A stretch of DNA of 64,000 bases from Pseudomonadota bacterium (GTDB lineage: Bacteria > Desulfobacterota > Desulfovibrionia > Desulfovibrionales > Desulfovibrionaceae): positions 6,129-70,128 of the forward strand of contig JAEYDL010000030.1 in assembly GCA_023403845.1 (NCBI GenBank). The letters run 5' to 3'. Below, piece by piece: positions 1 to 8,069 of the stretch. Below the pieces are notes generated by a model. The model had not been told where the DNA came from, ran no database searches, and was given only the letters and a program-made list of their open reading frames with translations. Position 1 is the stretch's first letter, and each line of letters starts with the position of its first letter. Position numbers and translations under genes: made by a program.

Positions 1-160
1 CTGACTCGGCAATATCCTCAACCATATCTCTTTCGGCAAGTTTGCCATTGGCCTCAATAAGACCAGCCTTGAAAATCGTAAATTGCTCAAGGATAAAATC
101 GAAAGGTTGTTCAGGATACCTTTCCATAATCAATTTCAACAATTCTGAATCCTTAATCAT
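1..160 (-). CDS. Small hypothetical protein, 3' end outside window
   Basis: A reading frame stays open from an ATG at 160 to the left window edge, giving at least 53 residues that begin MIKDSELLKLIMERYPEQ. An AGAGGA Shine-Dalgarno sits 5 bases before the ATG, which is why I take it as real although it is short and cut off. The visible protein is hydrophilic and acidic, predicted helical, with no family I recognise. It is divergent from the recombinase that starts at 300, a common arrangement at the end of an integrated element, so it may be cargo of that element. Function unknown. Confidence 0.5.
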   Translation of the reverse strand, partial: MIKDSELLKLIMERYPEQPFDFILEQFTIFKAGLIEANGKLAERDMVEDIAES

Positions 161-299
161 AATATCCTCTCTTCATGCCAAGAACCTTTTGTCACTATGC
201 TACCATCAAAACTTGTTTTTCAAGTATCTTTATGTGAATAGTTTGACTCTGTCCAGTTATACCAATTGTACCTATTCAAAGAATAAAAGGAAGCACATT

Positions 300-1355
300 A
301 TGGCTACAGTCCGGTATTCAATACGCCAGAAAAAATGGATCGTAACATGGAAATCACATGGAACATCCCTCCGACATGAATGCGACTCGGAACAGGCAGC
401 CCTGACGTTCTCCCAAATTCAGGAAACCATTTTCCACAAGGAACTCCTTCTCAGGGCTCCAAAGAGACGGAAGTCCATCTCCGTAAGGGAACTCTTCGAT
501 CTGCATTTCCTTCGCTGCTCCAAGTCTTCAATTACCATCAAACAGGATATGTACCACGCCAAACCTCTGCTTGACTTCTTTTCCCGCCGATCCTCTCTGT
601 CCATCACCCGAGCCGACATCTCGGCATTCTGCTCAATCCAGAAACAGGCCGGCACGGCGCAGTCCACGATCCACAGACGAATCTCGCTGCTGCGCTCGAT
701 CATGAACTGGGGATGGCGCGAGGGACTCCTTCCGGAACAGATCGAGCGATGGTCGATTCCCAAGGGGAAAAACAGGCGAACGCCTCCTCCAACGATTTCG
801 GAACTGTCGGCTCTGCTCCGCGCAGCTTCTCCCCATATTCAAAGGATCATCCTGCTCGGCATCTACACCGGTGCCCGCATAGGCCCGAGCGAACTGTTTT
901 CTCTGACTTGGGACGACGTGGATCTGGCTCATGGCGTAATCAGTATGCCCAGCGCCAACAAAGGCGGCAGACTTGCGAAAAGAGATGTCCCGATTCGGAA
1001 GGAACTCCTGCCGCTGCTTGCACAATGGCAACGCCAAGACGGAGACTGCCCTTACGTCATTTCCTGGGCGGGGAAACCCGTCCGCAAGGTTGGTTCGGCC
1101 TGGAAAACAGCGATTCGCAAGGCAGGTATCCGCCCTTTTAGGCCATACGATCTGCGCCATGCTTACGCCACCTATTCCATCCGTTCCGGAGTCGATCTCA
1201 AAACCAGCGCGGAAATCATGGGGCATGAAAATGCCAGAATGATACTAGAGGTGTACGAACACGTTGACTGGACGCAAAAAGTCAAAGCCATCGAAGCCAT
1301 GCCAGACTTCTTCGGGTCATCCTTGAGCCTCCCGCAGAACCTCCCGCACAAGTGA
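300..1355 (+). CDS. Tyrosine recombinase / phage-type integrase
   Basis: A 351-residue site-specific recombinase of the lambda-integrase family. The N-terminal part (about residues 60-150) is the SAM-like core-binding domain. The C-terminal catalytic domain shows the first arginine in YTGARIGPSE, then YDLRHAYATY with the second arginine (Tyr stands where the family usually has His), then GHENARMILEVYEHV with the conserved His and the nucleophilic Tyr. I chose the ATG at 300 because the open frame upstream of it (from 42) is low-complexity, AT-rich and unlike the family; AAGGAAG lies just before 300. It faces a divergent small gene and overlaps the end of the convergent membrane protein. It probably mobilised an element lying to the left of the window; no tRNA or attachment site is visible here. 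Confidence 0.9.
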   Translation: MATVRYSIRQKKWIVTWKSHGTSLRHECDSEQAALTFSQIQETIFHKELLLRAPKRRKSISVRELFDLHFLRCSKSSITIKQDMYHAKPLLDFFSRRSSLSITRADISAFCSIQKQAGTAQSTIHRRISLLRSIMNWGWREGLLPEQIERWSIPKGKNRRTPPPTISELSALLRAASPHIQRIILLGIYTGARIGPSELFSLTWDDVDLAHGVISMPSANKGGRLAKRDVPIRKELLPLLAQWQRQDGDCPYVISWAGKPVRKVGSAWKTAIRKAGIRPFRPYDLRHAYATYSIRSGVDLKTSAEIMGHENARMILEVYEHVDWTQKVKAIEAMPDFFGSSLSLPQNLPHK

Positions 1356-1706
1356 AATGTTCCAAAGAACAAGATAAACGACGACGGCACACGCCAAAGA
1401 GTAGGGAATGCCGTATCCGTATTCCACGACGGGGAAGACCTTTCCGATTCGGAAATCAAACAGCAGCACGATCATCCAGCGAATGAATACGCTGAACATA
1501 ACCGAAAAACCGAACAGCACTATCCGCCAGTCCTTCAGCAACACGCCAAGATAAAAAGCGGGAACAAGAACAATCTTTCCCAGCAGGCAAAACAGGAAAA
1601 GCTGAAACAGAAAGTCCAGAACAGCCAAAACGCCCGGATGTTCCCCCAGCCAGAATATCCCGCAGATGAACAGGACTATCCCTCCAAGTCCAGAACCGAT
1701 ATGCAT
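1317..1706 (-). CDS. Small integral membrane protein, unknown function
   Basis: A 129-residue protein with about four hydrophobic segments and few charged residues outside the short loops. Start taken at the ATG at 1706, which has GGAGG seven bases upstream; an ATG at 1721 in the same frame lacks a comparable site. Its last 39 bases overlap the 3' end of the recombinase gene on the opposite strand, so the two genes are convergent and tightly packed. I do not recognise a family. The position suggests it belongs to the same accessory element as the recombinase. Confidence 0.6.
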   Translation of the reverse strand: MHIGSGLGGIVLFICGIFWLGEHPGVLAVLDFLFQLFLFCLLGKIVLVPAFYLGVLLKDWRIVLFGFSVMFSVFIRWMIVLLFDFRIGKVFPVVEYGYGIPYSLACAVVVYLVLWNISLVREVLREAQG

Positions 1707-2461
1707 GTGACCCCTCCGCATACGGGGGCACCCTTCCGGGATACCCCCGGTTAAACCTCAAGCTATCCGTAGCTCCTTAAGTTTCCCGTTTGGACATCTG
1801 TCTCTGATGATCCGCATCATCTCCTGGAACGAACAGGTTCTCGGCGTCTTCTCGCCCGGCAACAGGAACGTACACCTTTTTGTTGAAATTTGTCTGGATT
1901 TCTATCCCATGCGGAACGCTTCTTGGAAAGAAATATTTGTTATTTTGCAGAGTTGTACCCTATCTGATCTCCCCGCTTTTTAGCTGATCATGAACAGTAT
2001 GCCGCTGAAAATTCCTCTCTTTCGACACCCCGGTTCGCAAGCGTTGTACCCACGGTCTTTTCAGTCTGCCTAGACGAAAGTCTGCATCTGATCATCGTTG
2101 CCCCGCCTCTCAAGAGTGGGGATGGCGGTCCCACCTGCCATCCGAACCAGTCTCTTCGTATCATGGTCTGCAACCTTTTTTTCGGTACAGCCCGCATCCT
2201 CAAATATTCCGGTCTGGCCAACATCAGTATTTCATGGGAATCCATCGAAAAAATTCATGCTGTCTCCCACAAGGGCATGGCGGCATCTATCTTCAACTGT
2301 AAAACTGCAGCAAAACCGGTATGATGAATTTCAGTACCATCTGTCTTCTGGCGGAGATAGCCATCTGAAACCTCCTTTTAAAAGGGGACAGGCATATTTT
2401 CTGCTCATTACGGATTTCCTCGACAAACTTCTGGAAAGTGGCGAGGAGAGACAAGGGATGA
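1707..2461. other. Intergenic or decayed stretch, no intact gene
   Basis: About 750 bases with only short open frames on both strands, none with a ribosome binding site plus recognisable protein. A minus-strand frame of about 46 codons ending near 1759 has no credible start. The stretch lies between the recombinase region and a transporter remnant, so it probably holds eroded sequence from insertion or deletion at the edge of an element. Confidence 0.5.
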
Positions 2462-2698
2462 AATGAACGCAATCGTACGAAGAATATGGTATGCTCATAT
2501 CCCTACCTGAACGAAATTGCTGGAGTCTCCCCGCCTGTCGGAATCAATTCCTTTGCGCTTGCAGGCGTGACTAATGAGCGTGCCTCGGACGTATTTTCCG
2601 GCACTTTACCTTTCATTACCTGTGACCTAATTGTCGTCATCATACTTTGCTTCTTCCCCAGGATTGCGACGTTCCTGCCGTACTCCATGCTTGAATAG
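2462..2698 (+). pseudogene. 3' remnant of a TRAP transporter large permease (DctM)
   Basis: The translated frame contains GVSPPVGINSFALAGVT, then a segment with LPFI and a hydrophobic stretch, then FPRIATFLPYSM. This matches the last 60 or so residues of DctM-type permeases, where a (S/T)PPxGINxF motif precedes the final membrane helix; the intact DctM at 12419-13729 ends the same way (ITPPFGINMFYLLGVA). The frame is closed by a TGA at 2459, so about 370 residues of the normal protein are missing. The sequence upstream does not continue the family in another frame that I can see. It sits 11 bases before an amidohydrolase gene, so a TRAP carrier may once have delivered that enzyme's substrate. 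Confidence 0.75.
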
Positions 2699-2709
2699 GA
2701 GTTGTCATC

Positions 2710-4005
2710 ATGGAATTTGTTCCTGTTGTATCACAGCAGCAGCTTGTCGAGCTGCGGCGTACCCTGCACCGCCATGCCGAGTCCGGTCTTTCGGAATTCT
2801 GGACGACAGCCTTTCTTGCCGAAAAATTATCGGAAATCGGATGCGAGGTTCATGTAGGCGAAGAGGTCATGGACCGCTCGGCCATGATGGGCGTACCCGA
2901 CCCGGAGACGCAGAAGCAACGCCTCACCGAGGCTCTCGCACAGGGAGCCAGTCCTGAATGGATCAGAAAAATGAACGGACTGACGGGGCTGATGGTCGAT
3001 ATTCGTCCGGACCTTCCTCCGCATTCCCTGTTGCGCTTCGACATTGATTGCGTGGACGTGAACGAAAGCTGCGATCCCGACCACAAGCCCGCCACCGAGG
3101 GTTTTGCGTCCATCAATGAAAACGAATTCCACGCCTGCGGTCATGATGGACATGCCGCTATCGGACTGGGCGTCGCGATGGAACTGATGCGACGCAAGGA
3201 TCAGCTGAAGCACAACGTGCGTCTGGTATTCGAACCGGCCGAGGAAGGCAGCCGGGGAGCCCGTCCGATGGTCAGCGCCGGGCTTGCCAGAGGCGCCAAA
3301 TACTTCCTTGCCGCCCATATCGGCGTCAATGCGGACCGGGACCATCAGCTCGTGTGCGGAACTCAGGGCTTTTTGGCAACGACCAAATTTGACGTGGAAC
3401 TGTTCGGCCTTGCGTCGCACTCCGGAGCCGATCCCCACAAGGGGCACAATTCGTTGCTTGCAGCCGCCAATATTCTCATCAATCTCCACGCCATTCCGCG
3501 TCATGGCGAAGGCGCGAGCCGCATCACGGTGGGCATGCTGTCAGGCGGCACGGGACGCAACGTCATTCCCGACCATGCCAAACTCGTCTGTGAAACCCGC
3601 GGCGCGACGACCGAAATCAATGACTACATGTTCGACAAGGCCAGACGCATCATTGAACATGTGGCTGCCATGTATGAGCAGGAAGTCAAAATTACGGTAA
3701 TGGGGTCTGCGGGCAACGCCGTCAGCGATAAGAAAATGATTGAGGTCGTCAAGCGGGCCGCTCGGCATATCCCGTACTTTTATCAGGATCTTGTCACGGA
3801 AATGGGCGACGGGTTCGGCACTGACGACGCATGCACGTTCATCAGCGCCGTTCAGGAACAGGGAGGAGCCGGCACATACGCCCAAATCGGCAGCAGTCTC
3901 CCCGCCGGACATCATAATCCCCGCTTTGATTTCAACGAGGATTTGCTGCAGCCGGCCGTAGAGCTGTTCTGCCGCTCGGTATTTATCATGGATGGCATGG
4001 AGTAG
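2710..4005 (+). CDS. M20-family amidohydrolase, AbgA-like
   Basis: A 431-residue zinc peptidase/amidohydrolase of the M20 family, closest in layout to AbgA (p-aminobenzoyl-glutamate hydrolase subunit A, about 436 residues) and to aminoacylases that release an acyl or aryl group from an amino acid. Metal-binding HACGHDGH lies at about 141-148, the acidic pair follows in FEPAEEGS (178-179), and GHHNPRFDF near the end supplies the last His. The dimerisation or lid domain lies in between (about 215-335). GGAG lies just before the ATG. No AbgB partner is adjacent, so a heteromeric AbgAB enzyme is not shown. The gene directly follows a broken TRAP permease, suggesting loss of its dedicated importer. 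Substrate is inferred only. Confidence 0.85.
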   Translation: MEFVPVVSQQQLVELRRTLHRHAESGLSEFWTTAFLAEKLSEIGCEVHVGEEVMDRSAMMGVPDPETQKQRLTEALAQGASPEWIRKMNGLTGLMVDIRPDLPPHSLLRFDIDCVDVNESCDPDHKPATEGFASINENEFHACGHDGHAAIGLGVAMELMRRKDQLKHNVRLVFEPAEEGSRGARPMVSAGLARGAKYFLAAHIGVNADRDHQLVCGTQGFLATTKFDVELFGLASHSGADPHKGHNSLLAAANILINLHAIPRHGEGASRITVGMLSGGTGRNVIPDHAKLVCETRGATTEINDYMFDKARRIIEHVAAMYEQEVKITVMGSAGNAVSDKKMIEVVKRAARHIPYFYQDLVTEMGDGFGTDDACTFISAVQEQGGAGTYAQIGSSLPAGHHNPRFDFNEDLLQPAVELFCRSVFIMDGME

Positions 4006-4110
4006 ACCTGTCGGCAGCAAAACAGGACAGTGATTATCTCACGACAGATCGTATCCGTTCTGAGGCGTTCTGACGCCTTTGTTCCAGCGTCAAGTTCCAC
4101 ATCTCTCTAC

Positions 4111-4144
4111 AGGCGCTCCATTGTTTTCAGAACATGGAGCGCCT
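4111..4144. terminator. Bidirectional terminator hairpin between convergent genes
   Basis: An 11-base perfect stem (AGGCGCTCCAT / ATGGAGCGCCT) with a 12-base loop lies between the ends of the amidohydrolase and the convergent DUF2520 gene. T-rich sequence follows on the plus strand. Confidence 0.65.
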
Positions 4145-4217
4145 GTTGTTACGTATCGGGACATAAGAGCCTTGCCGTATATGCGACTCCTCGTGAACAG
4201 GAGCAATTGGTTTATCA

Positions 4218-5063
4218 TTATTTGTTTTTCAACAGATTGCGCATCCTGTCCATATCCCGTTCTGGGTGCCGGCGGGCGGCTATTTCGACAAGCCGACAGG
4301 AAAGAATACGGTAAATCTCCTGCGTGTCGCCGTGAAGAACGGCAAGATGACGCGCCACTGTCTCCGTGTCGTTTCGCTCTACCGGGCCGGTCAGAGCCTT
4401 GTCGACTCCCTGCTCCACCAGCCGCGCCATATTTCCGGAAAGCAAAGGCGCGAGCGCCCGTATCGCCGTCTCCTCATCAAAACCGCATTCCTTGAGCAGG
4501 TCGCAGGCTTCCTGAGCAAGCCCGACGACGAGATTGCTGGCGAATACGGCGGCCGCATGGTAGCGAGTCTTGTCCACGCCTTCCAGCGGCTGGATGCAAA
4601 GTTCGGCGGGAGCCAGCCAGTCGCGCAGAAACGCCACCGCCGGAGGATCGCCTTCCAGCGTGAAGACGGCCGTGGCCAGTCCCTTCCAGGAACTTTCCCT
4701 GCTGCTGACCGCGTAAAGGGGATGCAACGAACAGGCTCCGACGCAAAGAGCGGACGCGTGCTCCAGAAGCGCGGCGGGAAGCGATCCGCTGCAATGGCAG
4801 ACGACCTTTCCCGCCAGCGGCAGCCCCCTGAGTTCATTCCAGACCTTGAGGATGCTTCCGTCAGGCACAGTGATGAAAAGAATATCGCAGGCGGCCGCAA
4901 GTTCTTCCAGCGTTTCAAACGGCCTGCTTCCGGTCATTGCCGCAGCTTCGACGGAGGATGCAAATCTTCTGCCGGCATAACCGGCGACAGGCAGACCGGT
5001 TTCATGAAAAACCCGCCCAAGAGAACAGCCGACCTTCCCCGCACCGACGAACCCTGCACTCAT
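4218..5063 (-). CDS. Rossmann-fold DUF2520 protein
   Basis: A 281-residue protein of the Rossmann-like plus DUF2520 type, related to NADP-dependent oxidoreductases such as ketopantoate reductase and F420-dependent reductase. The nucleotide-binding loop GFVGAGKVGCSLGR is at the very N-terminus, and FITVPD marks the strand 4 loop. The helical DUF2520 half follows from about residue 150. The start at 5063 places the glycine loop at residues 4-10, as expected; an upstream ATG (5174) would add 37 non-conserved residues. It is divergent from galE. The reaction of this family is not established. Confidence 0.8.
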   Translation of the reverse strand: MSAGFVGAGKVGCSLGRVFHETGLPVAGYAGRRFASSVEAAAMTGSRPFETLEELAAACDILFITVPDGSILKVWNELRGLPLAGKVVCHCSGSLPAALLEHASALCVGACSLHPLYAVSSRESSWKGLATAVFTLEGDPPAVAFLRDWLAPAELCIQPLEGVDKTRYHAAAVFASNLVVGLAQEACDLLKECGFDEETAIRALAPLLSGNMARLVEQGVDKALTGPVERNDTETVARHLAVLHGDTQEIYRILSCRLVEIAARRHPERDMDRMRNLLKNK

Positions 5064-5406
5064 GCTTCGTTTTTCCACCTTTCCTCCCGTTCCCGAAATT
5101 TCAAATGCACGATTGATACGGCATCCCGTCCCCAAAACAGTATTTTTTGCGTGTCCCCGGATCAACGCTTCCATCTGAACGGTTGCATCCCGATCCTTGC
5201 GTTCCTCTCCGGTAACGCACTTTTTCCCGACGGAAAAGCCCCACGAAATATTCCGTCGCCATTGCCCCTTCCTTCACCGCCCGTGCCGCGACAAAGAAAA
5301 GGAAGACACGCACCGTCCCCGAAACATCTCCGTCAACAGCAGGGCTTGCGTCCCGGGCTCCGCGGGATTAAGCAAAGAGCACGCATCCTCAAGGAGATAA
5401 ACCGTT
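5064..5406. other. Divergent intergenic region
   Basis: The 343-base stretch separates the DUF2520 gene (leftward) from galE (rightward) and should hold both promoters. I see no convincing -35/-10 pair and no long inverted repeat. AAGGAG at its right end is the galE ribosome binding site. Confidence 0.5.
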
Positions 5407-6405
5407 ATGGGAAAAATACTCGTTACCGGCGGCACAGGTTATCTTGGCACGCATATGCTCGTGGAACTGGTCAGACAGGGTTATGAACCGCTGTGCCTCG
5501 ATAATCTGCACAACAGCAGCGCATCCGTGCTGGAGGCGGTCAGGACCATCTGCGGTCAGGAAATCCCCTTCATCAAGGCAGATGCCGCCGATACCGCAAT
5601 TATGGAAAGACTGTTCACGGAGCACGCCGTGGACGCGGTCATTCACTTCGCCGGACACAAGGCTGTGGGTGAATCCGTGGCGCACCCGCTCATGTATTAC
5701 CGCAACAACTATGACTCCGCATTGACCGTTCTTGAAATGTGCATTCGCTACGGCAGCGCGCTGGTCTTCAGTTCTTCCGCCACGGTCTACGGCGTGCCGC
5801 AGCACCTGCCGCTTACCGAAGAACACCCGCTGAGCGCCGTAAATCCCTACGGTCGCACCAAACTGTATATTGAGGAAACGATTCGGGATGTGGCCGCCGC
5901 CCATCCGGACTTCAACGTTTCTATTCTGCGTTATTTCAATCCGGTGGGCGCTCACGAATCGGGCCTCATCGGCGAAAATCCCAACGGCATCCCCAACAAT
6001 CTGATGCCGTTCATCTGCCAGACTGCTGCGGGCATCCGCAAGGAACTGCAGATCTTCGGCGGCGACTACAACACTCCGGACGGTACGGGAGTGCGCGACT
6101 ACATCCACGTAACCGACCTTATTTCCGGTCATATTGCTGCGCTGCGCAAACTGGAAACCCGTCCCGGCTGCATTATCCACAATCTTGGCACGGGCCGGGG
6201 AACCAGCGTTCTTGAGATGGTGCGCCGCTTTGAAGAAGTCAATGGCGTGCGCGTCCCCTATCGTATCGTCGAACGCAGAGCGGGCGACGTGGCAAGCTGC
6301 TATGCCGATCCGTCCAGAGCTCTCAGCGATCTGGACTGGAAGGCGACGAAGGGACTCGACGACATGGTCAGAGACAGCTGGCTCTGGCAAAGAAACAGCC
6401 GGTAG
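5407..6405 (+). CDS. galE: UDP-glucose 4-epimerase
   Basis: GalE interconverts UDP-glucose and UDP-galactose (or the N-acetyl forms), feeding polysaccharide and LPS synthesis in the cytoplasm. The 332-residue length is typical. Seen: NAD-binding GGTGYLGTHM at the N-terminus, the GalE-typical DNLHNSS segment, SSSATVYG with the catalytic Ser region, and the YxxxK pair in NPYGRTK. IGENPNGIPNNLMPF and the GTGVRDYIHV segment are also hallmark. AAGGAG sits eight bases before the ATG. It stands alone, ended by a strong terminator. Confidence 0.95.
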   Translation: MGKILVTGGTGYLGTHMLVELVRQGYEPLCLDNLHNSSASVLEAVRTICGQEIPFIKADAADTAIMERLFTEHAVDAVIHFAGHKAVGESVAHPLMYYRNNYDSALTVLEMCIRYGSALVFSSSATVYGVPQHLPLTEEHPLSAVNPYGRTKLYIEETIRDVAAAHPDFNVSILRYFNPVGAHESGLIGENPNGIPNNLMPFICQTAAGIRKELQIFGGDYNTPDGTGVRDYIHVTDLISGHIAALRKLETRPGCIIHNLGTGRGTSVLEMVRRFEEVNGVRVPYRIVERRAGDVASCYADPSRALSDLDWKATKGLDDMVRDSWLWQRNSR

Positions 6406-6422
6406 GACGTCACATTTCTGTA

Positions 6423-6453
6423 CGCCGGAAGCCCTTCGCTTCCGGCGTTTTTT
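6423..6453 (+). terminator. Rho-independent terminator after galE
   Basis: A perfect 9-base stem (CGCCGGAAG / CTTCCGGCG) with a 7-base loop is followed by six T residues, 18 bases after the galE stop codon. Confidence 0.9.
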
Positions 6454-6745
6454 CATCCATCGAATGAACCGCTGTCACCGTGCCCGTAACAAAGGACGAC
6501 AACGCCCTTCAGGGGGGTGATGCTGCAACGAGCGCAGCGAAATCTCAAAACCCTTTTTAAAAGCACAACATCGGGACATACTGAAGGAGCATGCCTCTTG
6601 CGCGTCCGAGCCAAAAGAGTGATGCCCCTGCAAAGACAGTTCCCCTTTTCCGAAACCGGCCGCCCTCCGGCAGACCGAAAGAAAACCGTCTCCAACCCCG
6701 GACCTCTCTGCGGGGCACTCTGCCCGCCGAAGACAGGAGATTCAC
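6454..6745. other. Intergenic region between galE and the nitrilase-family gene
   Basis: About 290 bases downstream of the galE terminator. No gene, repeat or strong promoter is visible. A short ORF here (6517-6801) overlaps the next gene in another frame and has no family. Confidence 0.5.
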
Positions 6746-7555
6746 ATGCGTGTCGGCATCATTCAAATGAATATCATCAAGGGCGACAAAAACGCCAATA
6801 AGAATACCGTCGCCGAAAAGGTCGCGGCCATCATGCGGAATGACTGTCCGCCTCAGGTCATCGTTCTGCCGGAGCTCTGGTCCACCGGATACGATCTGGA
6901 ACACGCAAACAGTCTTGCCACACCGTTCGGAGAAGATGAAGCGATCTTTCTCGGGAGTCTGGCCCGGAAGTATTACGTCGCGTTCGCCGGAGGCTCTGTG
7001 CTCTCGCGGTACGCGGGAAAGGTCTTCAATCGCGCCCAGATCATCGATGAGAAAGGCGCCTATGCCGGCGGATACGACAAGATCCATCTGTTTCGTCTTA
7101 TGGGGGAGGAACGATTTCTTGCGGCCGGAAAATCAGCCTTCCCGTTCACATTGCATGGAGTCCGGTGCGCCTGCATCATCTGCTATGATCTCCGCTTCTG
7201 CGAACTGCCGCGCAAGCTCGCCGTCGAGGGAGCGGAAATCCTCTTCATCAGCGCGGAATGGCCGCTCGCCCGCAAGGAACACTGGCTCACCCTCGTCCGG
7301 GCCAGAGCCATCGAAAATCAGATGTTCGTCGTCGCCTGCAACCGGTGCGGCATCACGGAACAGGAACAATTCGGCGGCAATTCAATGATCGTCGCCCCAG
7401 ACGGTCGTTTGCTGGCCCATGCAGGCGAGGAGGAATCCCTGCTCTGCGCCGGACTGGATCTCGCCCTCGTCCGCAAGACGCGGGAACACATCAGGGTCTT
7501 GGAAGATCGCGTCCCGGACGCCTACAGCCATGAGGAAAAAAACCAAGCCATGTAG
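6746..7555 (+). CDS. Carbon-nitrogen hydrolase (nitrilase superfamily amidase)
   Basis: A 269-residue cytosolic hydrolase of the nitrilase superfamily, which cleaves non-peptide C-N bonds. The catalytic triad is complete: Glu43 in LPELW, Lys112 in DKIHLF and Cys146 in IICYDLRF. Length and the CYDLRFCELPR context fit the omega-amidase (Nit2/YafV-like) branch, which deamidates 2-oxoglutaramate and related repair metabolites; this sub-assignment is inference. AGGAG lies eight bases before the ATG. No operon partner is adjacent; a long AT-rich regulatory region follows. Confidence 0.85.
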   Translation: MRVGIIQMNIIKGDKNANKNTVAEKVAAIMRNDCPPQVIVLPELWSTGYDLEHANSLATPFGEDEAIFLGSLARKYYVAFAGGSVLSRYAGKVFNRAQIIDEKGAYAGGYDKIHLFRLMGEERFLAAGKSAFPFTLHGVRCACIICYDLRFCELPRKLAVEGAEILFISAEWPLARKEHWLTLVRARAIENQMFVVACNRCGITEQEQFGGNSMIVAPDGRLLAHAGEEESLLCAGLDLALVRKTREHIRVLEDRVPDAYSHEEKNQAM

Positions 7556-8010
7556 ACAAGCATTCCGACATGACAGCAGCTAGATGACTTCCTTTCAGCC
7601 CAGTCTCTCTCCCCACTGCAACATTGCGAAACCTTTCAATCAGAAGGGTTCACCACATTCGCAGCTGCGTGGTTTTCCACCTTTTTATTCGTCACTTCTT
7701 GTTCTTTTTATCTTTTATAAAATCAAGAAACAAAGGACAAGTTACTCGGCTATTCACATCATTAGCATAACATATTGTATTTAATATAAATAACATATAT
7801 CCAATAATATATATGCCTTTGTACGATCAACACCGTCGCTCAAACTTTATACTATCCCTGTTTTTTGCATTTTAAAGAATATTTCTTATTTTTGCGAAAA
7901 TTATATTATTTAATATAATTATAAAACTTTATCCATATTCTCTTCGCATAAATGCGAATGCATTAAATTCAAAATATCAATAATATAGCAGTATACCATA
8001 ATAAATTTTA
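7556..8010. other. Long AT-rich regulatory region upstream of the CoA-transferase cluster
   Basis: Base composition drops sharply here compared with the flanking genes, especially from 7700 to 8040. No open frame of interest. It leads into a sigma-54 promoter and contains a 16-base palindrome at 7943-7958, so it is best read as the upstream activating and DNA-bending region for that promoter. Confidence 0.7.
7943..7958. promoter_or_regulatory. Palindrome, candidate activator site for the sigma-54 promoter
   Basis: TTCGCATAAATGCGAA is a perfect palindrome (7-base arms, AA centre) about 60 bases upstream of the -24 element. A half-site-like TTGCGAA occurs at 7892-7898. Enhancer-binding proteins normally bind palindromes 60-150 bases upstream, and one is encoded at the far end of this cluster. 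Assignment to that protein is inference. Confidence 0.5.
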
Positions 8011-8026
8011 TGGCACGCCTTTTGCT
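8011..8026 (+). promoter_or_regulatory. Sigma-54 (-24/-12) promoter
   Basis: TGGCAC, five bases, then TTGCT match the RpoN consensus with the exact GG-to-GC spacing. It lies 44 bases upstream of the CoA-transferase start, and the cluster encodes its own GAFTGA-containing sigma-54 activator. Confidence 0.85.
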
Positions 8027-8069
8027 TGTGGAATATATAACAAATTCCCTGAGCTCATAAGGAGTGCCC

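Noticed and set aside
1757..1900. Minus-strand frame of about 46 codons ending in KELRIA
   Set aside because: It has no start codon near a ribosome site and begins just after a TAG; no family recognised.
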